This document shows, piece by piece, positions 11,692 through 18,835 of a stretch of 64,000 nt of DNA. The stretch covers positions 558,001 to 622,000 of the forward strand of contig NZ_JBFRXN010000002.1 in the NCBI RefSeq assembly GCF_040947875.1, in the 5' to 3' direction. Within the stretch, counting starts at the first letter, position 1; every line of letters starts with the position of its first letter. The notes below the pieces were generated by a model. That model was not told where the DNA came from. It was given only the letters and a program-made list of their open reading frames with translations, and ran no database searches. The position numbers and the translations under genes were made by a program. Origin of the DNA: Pseudomonas sp. MYb118 (lineage in GTDB: Bacteria > Pseudomonadota > Gammaproteobacteria > Pseudomonadales > Pseudomonadaceae).

Positions 11692-12041
11692 TGCTGGGCA
11701 GCGTGCTGAAGAAATTCCTGCTGATCCTGCTGGTGGTCGTGGTCTATCAGAACTGGGGCAAGATCGAGCGGGTGTTCAACCCTTCAGAGGTGGTATCGGA
11801 GCAGATCCAGGCCAGCGCCAATGTCGTGCTCTACAGCACCGAGTGGTGTGGCTACTGCAAACTGAGCCGGCGCTTTCTCGACCAGAAGGGCATTCCCTAC
11901 AAGGAATTCGACATCGAGAAGGACGCCCAGGCGCGCAAGGCCTATGAGGCGCTGGGGGGCGGCGGCATTCCGTTCATCGAGGTGAACGGCACGCTGATTC
12001 GCGGGTATGACCCGGATGCGATCATGGCGGCGTTGAAATAA
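11691..12041 (+). CDS. Membrane-anchored glutaredoxin-like protein
   Basis: A 116-residue protein with one N-terminal hydrophobic anchor (about residues 8-19, LLILLVVVVYQN follows the first basic residues) and a glutaredoxin fold after it. The dithiol active site is CGYC at 53-56 within STEWCGYCKLS. The cis-proline and GSH-binding segment GGGGIPFIEVNGTLIRGYD is intact. The helix could be a signal anchor that holds the domain on the periplasmic or the cytoplasmic face; orientation cannot be read with certainty. It starts on the last base of the yejK stop, so it is in the same operon. It probably reduces disulfides or glutathionylated proteins at the membrane. Confidence 0.88.
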   Translation: MLGSVLKKFLLILLVVVVYQNWGKIERVFNPSEVVSEQIQASANVVLYSTEWCGYCKLSRRFLDQKGIPYKEFDIEKDAQARKAYEALGGGGIPFIEVNGTLIRGYDPDAIMAALK

Positions 12042-12065
12042 CGCTGTTGGATGCTGGCTAGTACC

Positions 12066-12155
12066 TGTGGGAGCGGGCTTGCTCGCGAAGGCGGTGTGTC
12101 AGGCAATATCAATGTCGCCTGACACACCGCTTTCGCGAGCAAGCCCGCTCCCACA
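12066..12155. repeat. REPIN 5 (GGGCTTGCTCGCGAAGGCGG subtype)
   Basis: Inward pair of arms TGTGGGAGCGGGCTTGCTCG and its complement. The core differs from most REPINs in this window (GGGC...GCTC, then GAAGG instead of GATGG), so it belongs to a separate subtype. Confidence 0.9.
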
Positions 12156-12163
12156 ATTGTTTA

Positions 12164-13099
12164 TCAGCGTTTTTCGATACGGAAGCCAAACCGCGGAAAG
12201 TGCACATGCACCACCCCGGCGCGTTCGTCCTCGCGGCGCAGGATCAGCTCTTCGCGCCCGGCAAACAGCAGCTCCCCGGCCACCGGGTCAACGCCGTAGT
12301 CAGTCGCGGCGATGATCACCTGCTGCCCCGCTGCAAACCCGTTCGGTTCCTCGAATGACTCATCCGGCAACTCGGCCGGCGCGGTATTGCGCGCCACGTC
12401 CAGCGCTTGCTCGGAGGTCATTTCGCTGGGCGCGCCGTGGCCGAAGCCCAGTACTCGCGCATGCCATGCGGCCACCGCCGGGTAGGTATCGACCAACGGC
12501 GCCGTCACGGGCGTAGCCTTGAGGAACCACAGGCAATGGGCCAATGAGAAGTCGGCGATGGAGGGCTCGCCGAACAGGAAATCACCCGGCTCGCGTTGCA
12601 GCTGTTGTTCCAGGCACGCCATGATCGTCGGCCACTGGTGCCGGGCCTGCTCCGCCGACAGCTTGCTGGCGCTGCCGCCACTGAACAGCCCGGCGCGATC
12701 AGCGAGAAAGCCCTTGATGGCTTCCGGCGATAAACCGCTGAAGCGCACGGCAATCGACTCTGGCTGGAACACCAGGCTCACCGCATGCTGGAACACCACC
12801 GAATCGGCCCACGCCGCGAAGGTGGCGGCGATCATTTCCTGACCTTCGGGGAAAAACGCCGGCAGGGCCTTTTCCTGTTCCAGGCGGCGGGCGATCAACG
12901 CGGTGTCGCAATAGATGTCCGCACCGATCTGTAGCACCGGTGTCTTGCGGTAGCCGCCGGTCAGGGCGGTCAGGTCAGGCTTGGGCATCACCGGCGAGAT
13001 CTTGACCGAACGCCAGGACAAGCCCTTGAAGCCCAGCAACAGGCGGGCCTTTTCGGCGAAAGGGGACGTCGGGTAATGATGAAGAATCAACACGGACAT
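12164..13099 (-). CDS. Glutathione S-transferase family protein
   Basis: A 311-residue cytosolic protein with an N-terminal thioredoxin-like GST domain: LHHYPTSPFAEKARLLLGFKG at the start, and RKTPVLQIGADIYCDTALIARRLE with the cis-Pro and glutathione-contact TP-V and DT motifs at about 50-75. An all-helical C-terminal domain follows (about 95-200). It is longer than a standard GST (about 200-220 residues). The last 90 residues, including FAAGQQVIIAATDYGVDPVAGELLFAG, look like an additional small beta domain seen in a subset of pseudomonad GSTs. Substrate unknown. The start is ATG 13099, giving MSVLILHHYP. Confidence 0.87.
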   Translation of the reverse strand: MSVLILHHYPTSPFAEKARLLLGFKGLSWRSVKISPVMPKPDLTALTGGYRKTPVLQIGADIYCDTALIARRLEQEKALPAFFPEGQEMIAATFAAWADSVVFQHAVSLVFQPESIAVRFSGLSPEAIKGFLADRAGLFSGGSASKLSAEQARHQWPTIMACLEQQLQREPGDFLFGEPSIADFSLAHCLWFLKATPVTAPLVDTYPAVAAWHARVLGFGHGAPSEMTSEQALDVARNTAPAELPDESFEEPNGFAAGQQVIIAATDYGVDPVAGELLFAGREELILRREDERAGVVHVHFPRFGFRIEKR

Positions 13100-13176
13100 G
13101 CTCGGCTCCGCCGCTGCAATGGGAACCCGCAGCTTAACCCAGCGCTTTGCCGATTGGCCTGATGGGAACCCATCAG

Positions 13177-13494
13177 TCAGAGTGATAAGCCGCTGGCGTA
13201 GGTAGCCACCAGGCACTCCTTGGCGCTTTTGCGCAGTTTTTTGATCAACCGTTCCTGACGCAACGCTTCGCTTTTGTCGCGACAGGCTTCGGTGTAGACC
13301 AGCGCCATGGCCGGGCTGGACAGAAAGAAGCGCGCGCCTTTGCCACTCTGGTGCTTGGCGAACCGGCGCACGGGATCATCGCTGATCCCGCAGTAGAGCG
13401 AGCCATTGGCCGCCCGTACCAGGTAGACAAACCAGGGTTTGCTGACGGGGATCGGCTCGGCGACAACGTCGCAGGATTCGCTTGAGGTGTTCAC
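13177..13494 (-). CDS. GIY-YIG nuclease-superfamily protein
   Basis: A protein of about 105 residues with a single UvrC-type GIY-YIG module. From GTG 13494, [18 protein letters not shown] carries the GIY-like VYL and YIG-like YCG, followed by the conserved Arg segment [17 protein letters not shown] and the helix [18 protein letters not shown]. This is the YhbQ/URI-like family, whose members may act on branched or damaged DNA. The start is uncertain: TTG at 13521 is also open, and neither has a good ribosome site. Not clearly in an operon with the GST downstream (78-base gap). Confidence 0.85.
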   Translation of the reverse strand: MNTSSESCDVVAEPIPVSKPWFVYLVRAANGSLYCGISDDPVRRFAKHQSGKGARFFLSSPAMALVYTEACRDKSEALRQERLIKKLRKSAKECLVATYASGLSL

Positions 13495-13533
13495 GTGGCG
13501 ATACAGGCTTGCAGGAAACAAGCCGCGATCTTA

Positions 13534-14004
13534 TCAGCGACCGGCCTGAAATGCCTTCAACCCCTTCAGCGCCTGGGCGCGAACGGCATTGCGCACCAGC
13601 GGCGTCCAGCCCAGCAACAGGCCCTTGAACCCCAGGGCCTGACGCGACCACGCCCACAGGTCGAAGTGGTCGTGGTGCTCGCAGATCTTGCCATCGCGAA
13701 ACACGAAACGCGCCTGGATGTCGTTGACCACGGTGTTGCCGGTCTGGCTGAACAGATACGTCGCCACCCAATGTGCACCACCGCCGCGCTCATCGCTGCG
13801 CACGCTGTCGAAGGTCAGGGAAAAATCCTTGGCCCGGGTGGTGAGCATCCGCCACATGTCGCCAGCATCACGCCCACGCAGCTCGCCAAACGCCGGGTCA
13901 CTGAACACCACGTCGTCGGTGTAGCAGGCGCTCATCGCTTCGGCATCCAGACGCTGGAACGCCTGGTAGAACCGGGTGATCAGGGCGTTGTGGTCATCAC
14001 TCAT
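13534..14004 (-). CDS. NTF2-like (SnoaL-type) protein
   Basis: A 156-residue soluble protein of the nuclear transport factor 2 superfamily: LITRFYQAFQRLDAEAMSACYTDDVVFSDP at residues 7-36 and a cone-shaped barrel region ending ARFVFRDGKICEHHDHFDLWAW. This fold covers small-molecule isomerases and binding proteins, so the substrate cannot be stated. The start ATG 14004 is fixed by a strong AAGGAGG ribosome site; the upstream extension of the frame is not coding. Confidence 0.85.
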   Translation of the reverse strand: MSDDHNALITRFYQAFQRLDAEAMSACYTDDVVFSDPAFGELRGRDAGDMWRMLTTRAKDFSLTFDSVRSDERGGGAHWVATYLFSQTGNTVVNDIQARFVFRDGKICEHHDHFDLWAWSRQALGFKGLLLGWTPLVRNAVRAQALKGLKAFQAGR

Positions 14005-14124
14005 GGGCGGCCTCCTTGGAAAATGGTCAATTGGCCAGCACGATAATCTGCGGGGCCGCGAATAACCATGGCTATTCACTATAAAAATAGTGCCACCGAA
14101 TACCCGCGAGTGTGGCCCCGCCGA

Positions 14125-14745
14125 TTACAGATAGACGATATCCAGCGTGGCGCTGCCGTCCAATGACGTCTCGGTGGTGAGCACTCTGGGCTTGTTCAGG
14201 GTCGTCTGAACCGTCACATCGGCCAGGAATTCCTTCACGGCAACGGGTGCGTGATCCGGACTGCCGGGTGTGTTGACAGACCTCAACCAGCGAGGCTGCC
14301 AGATCTGGCCGGAAGACACCGGGAACCAGGTGCTGCCATCAACCGACTCCACAATCGGATGCAGCACACCATCCGCCATCGCCAGCTCCATGAACAAACG
14401 GTAAAACCCGAGTTTGTGGTTGTTTTCACCCAGGCCCAGGCCGAAGGAATCCGGACTGTTGTTCGACGCGCTATCTTCGCGATTATCAGTGCCCTGGATC
14501 GCAAAAAAAGTTGCCGCGTCACAATTGACGCCTAACTGCAGGGTCATCGCTGGCAATGGTTTGCTGGTGATGTCCTTGATGGAGATTTTCCCGTGATCGA
14601 TCACACCGCCATTGGATAGCACGGGGGTGCAGGCACTCGGGGTGATCGTGCCCGTGACACTCAGGTCGACACTGGAGGCTGCATTCACATTCGAGGCTGC
14701 CAATATATACAAACTGGCTGCGATACAACTTAGACGATTTTTCAT
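14125..14745 (-). CDS. DUF1120 fimbrial-subunit-like protein (minus-strand copy)
   Basis: A 206-residue secreted protein: a signal peptide ending near NVNA (residue 22), then the DUF1120 opening ASSVDLSVTGTITPSACTP. Alternating hydrophobics there could form a donor strand, and C39 and C75 could form the pilin disulfide. The C terminus ends in an alternating strand finishing YL, as chaperone-dependent pilins do. It is the only member of the fimbrial locus on the minus strand, beyond the response regulator, and may be a separately controlled subunit. The start is ATG 14745; the longer frame begins at TTG. The 125 bases between it and the response regulator gene are AT-rich and hold its promoter. 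Confidence 0.85.
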   Translation of the reverse strand: MKNRLSCIAASLYILAASNVNAASSVDLSVTGTITPSACTPVLSNGGVIDHGKISIKDITSKPLPAMTLQLGVNCDAATFFAIQGTDNREDSASNNSPDSFGLGLGENNHKLGFYRLFMELAMADGVLHPIVESVDGSTWFPVSSGQIWQPRWLRSVNTPGSPDHAPVAVKEFLADVTVQTTLNKPRVLTTETSLDGSATLDIVYL

Positions 14746-14870
14746 ACTTCTCAATCCTGGTCGGAGGTTTTATTCAGTTGCGGTGACAGCGCAAAATATA
14801 AACCTGCAACAAACATCAAAAAATACAACTAATACGAAACTCCAGGACTGTAATAAAACTTGCGCAGAAT

Positions 14871-15503
14871 TTAATGCACCATCCCGGAGTCTCGGGCGTA
14901 GGCAAACAAGTCGACATCCGTGGAAATACCGAGCCGTTGCATCGCCATGTTTTTTTGTTTACTGATGGTCGATACGCTGCGCTTGAAGTGGTCGGCAATC
15001 TCACTGACGGTCATGCCGCTGGCGAGCATTCTCACCACTTCGTGCTCTTTGGCCGATAACGAAGGCGGACCCGAGCGGGTTTCGGCGTTTGCCTGGAGCA
15101 GTACGGCGCGCAAGGATTCGCTGATGAACCGCCGCCCTTCGTGCACCGCCTTGATGGCCATGGGCAGCTCCTTCGCCGAAGCATCCTTGGCGATGATCGC
15201 CATCACCCCTTGAGCGAGCGCAGCCCGCAAGGCCATGACGTTGGTGAACATCGTCACCAGGATGATCGACGTTCCAGGGTGGTGACGCCGCACCATACTG
15301 AGCATCTTCAAGCCGTCAGCCTGTACGTTGCCCGGCATGCAGTAGTCGGTGATCAACAGCTCGCAGGTCGTGGTGGAAAGCAGGCTCAGCAGGCTGTCGG
15401 GCCCTTCTGCTTCCCCCACGATCACACAGGTGCCGCTCAGATCGGTGAGCATTCGCATGCCGATTCGAACGACAGGATGGTCGTCAGCAATGATTACGCG
15501 CAT
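14871..15503 (-). CDS. LuxR/NarL-family response regulator (orphan)
   Basis: A 210-residue two-component regulator. The receiver domain (about 1-120) has the acidic pair D7-D8, phospho-acceptor D53 in LLITDYCMPG, T84 and K106, so it looks phosphorylatable. The LuxR-type helix-turn-helix lies at about 145-200 (LSAKEHEVVRMLASGMTVSEIADHF). No histidine kinase gene is adjacent. It sits between the minus-strand DUF1120 gene and the plus-strand fimbrial operon, divergent from the latter, and is the obvious candidate regulator of both. This control role is inferred from position. Confidence 0.92.
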   Translation of the reverse strand: MRVIIADDHPVVRIGMRMLTDLSGTCVIVGEAEGPDSLLSLLSTTTCELLITDYCMPGNVQADGLKMLSMVRRHHPGTSIILVTMFTNVMALRAALAQGVMAIIAKDASAKELPMAIKAVHEGRRFISESLRAVLLQANAETRSGPPSLSAKEHEVVRMLASGMTVSEIADHFKRSVSTISKQKNMAMQRLGISTDVDLFAYARDSGMVH

Positions 15504-15968
15504 TGTCAGATTTATCCTGTTGGGTGACTGGAATGCGCGAAAAGTAGCGCCATCTTGTTGCCATCACAACGGCCAATCCGGCGCCAAAAAAAGCCTGACC
15601 CAATGTATTCAGGGCATCGCTCTTTATCCTATAAAACAATAAGAACTGCCCTACGTTACACAAGCGCGATGGACTACTTACAGAACCTACAGAACTTCCC
15701 TTCAAGCAATACAAACTGTAGTCCATCACAAACTTTCCCACATCGACTCAACCATTTTCGTATTAGTTGCATTTCACCCCGTTGTCCCGGTCGATAAATT
15801 GCGCCGAGCCCCACCGTGGGCAATCGCCAATCATTCGAGGAAAAGGCCATTCATGAACCATCGTTATTCCGGGCTGCTTGCCCCATTGCAAAACGAGTCT
15901 GTGTAACGCCGCCTGCAACCGGCCGCGTCGATTCCGGCATGACCCACTCCATCAAAGGACGACCCATC
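15504..15968. promoter_or_regulatory. Fimbrial control region between the response regulator and the fimbrial operon
   Basis: A 465-base, relatively AT-rich divergent region without a credible gene. It contains a perfect 10-base inverted repeat, GATGGACTAC at 15668-15677 and GTAGTCCATC at 15718-15727. Inside the 40-base loop is a short direct repeat, ACAGAACctACAGAAC. These are plausible regulator-binding or hairpin elements. No clear -35/-10 pair was identified. Confidence 0.55.
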
Positions 15969-16592
15969 ATGGACAGATACTCTTTTGCACTTTCGGCCAG
16001 CCTGCTGCTGGCTTTTACACCACCCGCGCTGGCCGCCAGCAGCACGGACCTGAGCATCACGGGCACCATCACGCCCAGCTCCTGCACGCCGTCGCTGTCG
16101 GATGGCGGCATCGTCGATCACGGCAAACTGACCTCGAAAAACCTCGACGCTCAATTGCCGACGCGTCTGCCGCCCGGCGAGCTGACCCTTCAGGTCGATT
16201 GTGAGGGCCCGACGTTGTTCACCCTGACCACCCTGGACAACCGCGCCGGCACCTCGGCCGTGATTGCCGCCTACCACGGCCTGGGCACCGTCAACGATGA
16301 CCAGAACCTGGGCAGCGTGGGCTTCGGGATATTCGAACCCCAGGCCGACGACACCCCGGTGATCACCATCATGTCGCGCAACAACGGCGTCAGCTGGGGG
16401 CCTTCTTCCTATCTGGGCCACGCCGCGCTGACCGCATTCGCCAACCCGAGCGATCCGCGCACGCCCATTGCCGTGCAGCGCCTGAATGCGCGCCTGCGGG
16501 CCTCGACCATCATCGTCCCGGCCAAGGACCTGACCGTGCTCGACGAAGTGCCGATCGACGGGCACGTCACGATGCAAATCACCTACCGCTAA
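15969..16592 (+). CDS. DUF1120 fimbrial subunit 1
   Basis: A 207-residue secreted protein and the first gene of the plus-strand fimbrial operon. The signal peptide ends ALA (residue 22). The mature protein begins ASSTDLSITGTITPSSCTPSL, an alternating strand suitable for donor-strand exchange, with C39 and C78 as the probable disulfide. The family core TLDNRAG follows, and the C terminus has an alternating strand ending TYR rather than the YL of its siblings. The start ATG 15969 follows AAAGGACG; the frame is open further upstream but without family match. Confidence 0.87.
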   Translation: MDRYSFALSASLLLAFTPPALAASSTDLSITGTITPSSCTPSLSDGGIVDHGKLTSKNLDAQLPTRLPPGELTLQVDCEGPTLFTLTTLDNRAGTSAVIAAYHGLGTVNDDQNLGSVGFGIFEPQADDTPVITIMSRNNGVSWGPSSYLGHAALTAFANPSDPRTPIAVQRLNARLRASTIIVPAKDLTVLDEVPIDGHVTMQITYR

Positions 16593-16631
16593 ATCCGAAC
16601 CTTTCACTCGTTTCGACTCAGGAGCCTCATC

Positions 16632-17255
16632 ATGAACAAGACCCTCAACACCCTGCTCGGCGCCATGTTGCTCGTCGGCAGTGCCAGCGCCTTCGCCGCC
16701 TCCAGCGTCGACCTGACCGTCACCGGGATCATCACCCCCAGTGCCTGCGAACCGACCCTGTCCCAAGGCGGATTGGTGGATTACGGCAAGCTGTCGGCCA
16801 AGGACCTGAATGCTGACCGACCTACTGCGCTCGATACAAAAACCCTGCAGTTCATCCTCACTTGCGACGCCGCGACGCTCGCCGCCATTGAAGCCAAGGA
16901 CAATCGTGACGGCACTGATTTCAACAACGACTCTATGGAGTACGGCCTGGGGCTGATCAATGGCGACGAAAAGCTTGGCGCCATGACGCTCAGATTGCTC
17001 TCACCCGTTGCCGACGACATCGGCGTCCGAACCGTTGCTTCCGAGGATGGTGGCGCCACTTGGTATGCAGAACGTTATCTCATGCGCAGCAATATTATGT
17101 CGGTCGCCGATGCCAGCGCGGTGACGCCTGTTCCTTTCCAGAGATGGACTTCCGATCTCCAGATTGCCCCGCGCATCGCTCCGACCAACCAACTGACTCT
17201 GACCAACGAAGTAGCCATCGACGGTTCCGTAACCATGACCGTGCGTTACCTGTAA
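16632..17255 (+). CDS. DUF1120 fimbrial subunit 2
   Basis: A 207-residue secreted paralogue of the neighbouring subunits: signal peptide ending near AFA (residue 22), donor-strand-like ASSVDLTVTGIITPSACEP, Cys pair C39/C78, KDNRDG core, and the C-terminal alternating strand TMTVRYL. It starts 39 bases after subunit 1 with a CAGGAG ribosome site, so it is in the same operon. Likely an exported pilin-fold subunit assembled by the chaperone and usher encoded downstream. Confidence 0.87.
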   Translation: MNKTLNTLLGAMLLVGSASAFAASSVDLTVTGIITPSACEPTLSQGGLVDYGKLSAKDLNADRPTALDTKTLQFILTCDAATLAAIEAKDNRDGTDFNNDSMEYGLGLINGDEKLGAMTLRLLSPVADDIGVRTVASEDGGATWYAERYLMRSNIMSVADASAVTPVPFQRWTSDLQIAPRIAPTNQLTLTNEVAIDGSVTMTVRYL

Positions 17256-17333
17256 TTCAACGATGGACCGAGAGCGGCACGGACGTCCCTGCCGCCCTCA
17301 CCTGCACCGAGCTGACAAGGATTTCAGACCGTT

Positions 17334-17963
17334 ATGAAACATGCGACTTCACACCTGCTCGCCGTTCTTTGCCTGCTGAGCATCAGGCAAGAGGCGATGG
17401 CCGCTTCCGATGTCGAACTGAACGTGGTGGGCAGCATCACCCCCAACGCCTGCGACGTTCTGCTGTCGGATGACGGCATCGTCGACCACGGCATGGTGCC
17501 GGCGCGCAGCCTCAATCAGTACGAGTTGAGCCCCTTGCCCAGCCGGCAACTGGAACTGCACGTGAGCTGTAACGAAGCCCTGCTGTTCGTGCTCGTGGGC
17601 CGGGACAACCGCGCCGACTCCTCACTGGGGCCAGGGTTTTATTACGGTCTGGGATGGAACGCCCATGCCCCCGACGAACGTCTGGGGGCGGTGGGCCTGG
17701 CGTTGCGCAGCGCGGTCGCCGATGGCGGTCCGGCGCTGGTGTTGGCGTCCAGCAACCAGGGCCTCACCTGGTTCCCGGAAACCAATGTCTACCCCGACAA
17801 CTACATGGGTTTCGCCAGGCCCGGCACGCTGGTGCCGGAACCCCATCGCCTGGTGACCGCCACGCTGCACATCAACACCTCGATCAATGCCGCAAGCTTC
17901 CTGACCCTGAACCAGGAAGTGCCGCTGGACGGCGCAATCGTGCTCGACCTGAGATACCTCTAG
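17334..17963 (+). CDS. DUF1120 fimbrial subunit 3
   Basis: A 209-residue secreted member of the same family. The signal peptide ends near MAA (residues 22-24), then SDVELNVVGSITPNACDVLL with C40, paired with C79. It is the most divergent of the small subunits: HGMVPARSLN replaces the HGK/YGK-DL block, and it has RDNRAD. The C terminus AIVLDLRYL keeps the alternating pattern. It lies just upstream of the chaperone gene (31-base gap), which in such operons is often a major or specialised subunit position. Confidence 0.86.
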   Translation: MKHATSHLLAVLCLLSIRQEAMAASDVELNVVGSITPNACDVLLSDDGIVDHGMVPARSLNQYELSPLPSRQLELHVSCNEALLFVLVGRDNRADSSLGPGFYYGLGWNAHAPDERLGAVGLALRSAVADGGPALVLASSNQGLTWFPETNVYPDNYMGFARPGTLVPEPHRLVTATLHINTSINAASFLTLNQEVPLDGAIVLDLRYL

Positions 17964-17994
17964 TCATGTTCGTTCTTTCATACAGGGCTTAACC

Positions 17995-18705
17995 ATGAAC
18001 CTTTTCAACGGCACTCGATGCCTGAGTCTGTACCTGGGCACCCTGGTCTTGCTTCTCGGCGGCCAGGTGCATGCCGACGGCATGGTGCCAGACACCTCGG
18101 TGGTCATCGTCAACGAAGCCGACGGCGAAGCCGCGGTGTCGGTGACCAATACCGACTCGACGCTGGCCTTGCTGCACGTCACCCTCGAAGACATCCCAGA
18201 GGACAAGGATCCGCTATTGTTCGTCACCCCGCCGCTGGCCCGGGTCGAGCCGTCCAAGAGCCAGTTGGTGCGTTTCATCCTGCAATCGTCTGCGCCCCTG
18301 ACCACCCAGCGGCTCAAGCGGGTGATTTTCGAAGGCATGCCCCAGGACCGCCCGCCGGCACAGGCCGGGCATGCGCGGGTCGGTGTGACGGTGCGGCAGA
18401 ACCTGCCGGTGATCCTCCATCCCAAAGGCCTGGCGCCCAACCGCACGCCCTGGACCGGCCTGGCCTGGAGCCTGAAAAACGACCGGCTCAGCGTGCACAA
18501 CCCGACGCCCTACGTCGTGCGCCTGGCCCAGGAACTGACGTTGCTGCCCGGTAACGGTTCGGCGTTGTTGCCGCGCACCTATGTGCTGCCGGGGGAAACC
18601 CTGAGCGTGGCGACCGATGGTGCCGCCAGCACGCGGGTGCGGTTGCAGCCGGCCACGGTGTACGGCTTTGCCGTGCCGCATTTCGAGGCGCCGATCGGTT
18701 CCTGA
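17995..18705 (+). CDS. Periplasmic fimbrial chaperone (PapD-like)
   Basis: A 236-residue periplasmic chaperone. The signal peptide is about residues 1-27 (ending HADG). It is followed by two immunoglobulin-like domains: domain 1 with VVIVNEADGEAAVSVTNTDS and the PPLARVEPSKSQLVRF segment, whose alternating strand complements pilins; and domain 2 from about residue 135 with SVHNPTPYVVRLAQ, the conserved N-P-T-Pyr motif of PapD-like proteins. It should fold DUF1120 subunits by donor-strand complementation and deliver them to the usher. It follows subunit 3 and precedes the usher. Confidence 0.93.
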   Translation: MNLFNGTRCLSLYLGTLVLLLGGQVHADGMVPDTSVVIVNEADGEAAVSVTNTDSTLALLHVTLEDIPEDKDPLLFVTPPLARVEPSKSQLVRFILQSSAPLTTQRLKRVIFEGMPQDRPPAQAGHARVGVTVRQNLPVILHPKGLAPNRTPWTGLAWSLKNDRLSVHNPTPYVVRLAQELTLLPGNGSALLPRTYVLPGETLSVATDGAASTRVRLQPATVYGFAVPHFEAPIGS

Positions 18706-18835
18706 TCCACACATCACGACTGCGCGACGAAGGAACGCCAAGCGCTGAAGTTTCCGGGTGACGAGCCTCAGCCGTCGCCTCTCGCGTGCCTGACCCCGAC
18801 AAACCGGTCAGGCCGGCATAACCCAAGTGAACCTC

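Noticed and set aside
12164..13216. Fusion of the GST with an upstream helical extension (350 residues)
   Set aside because: The extension is translated intergenic DNA; MSVLILHHYPTSPFAEK at 13099 is the GST fold start.
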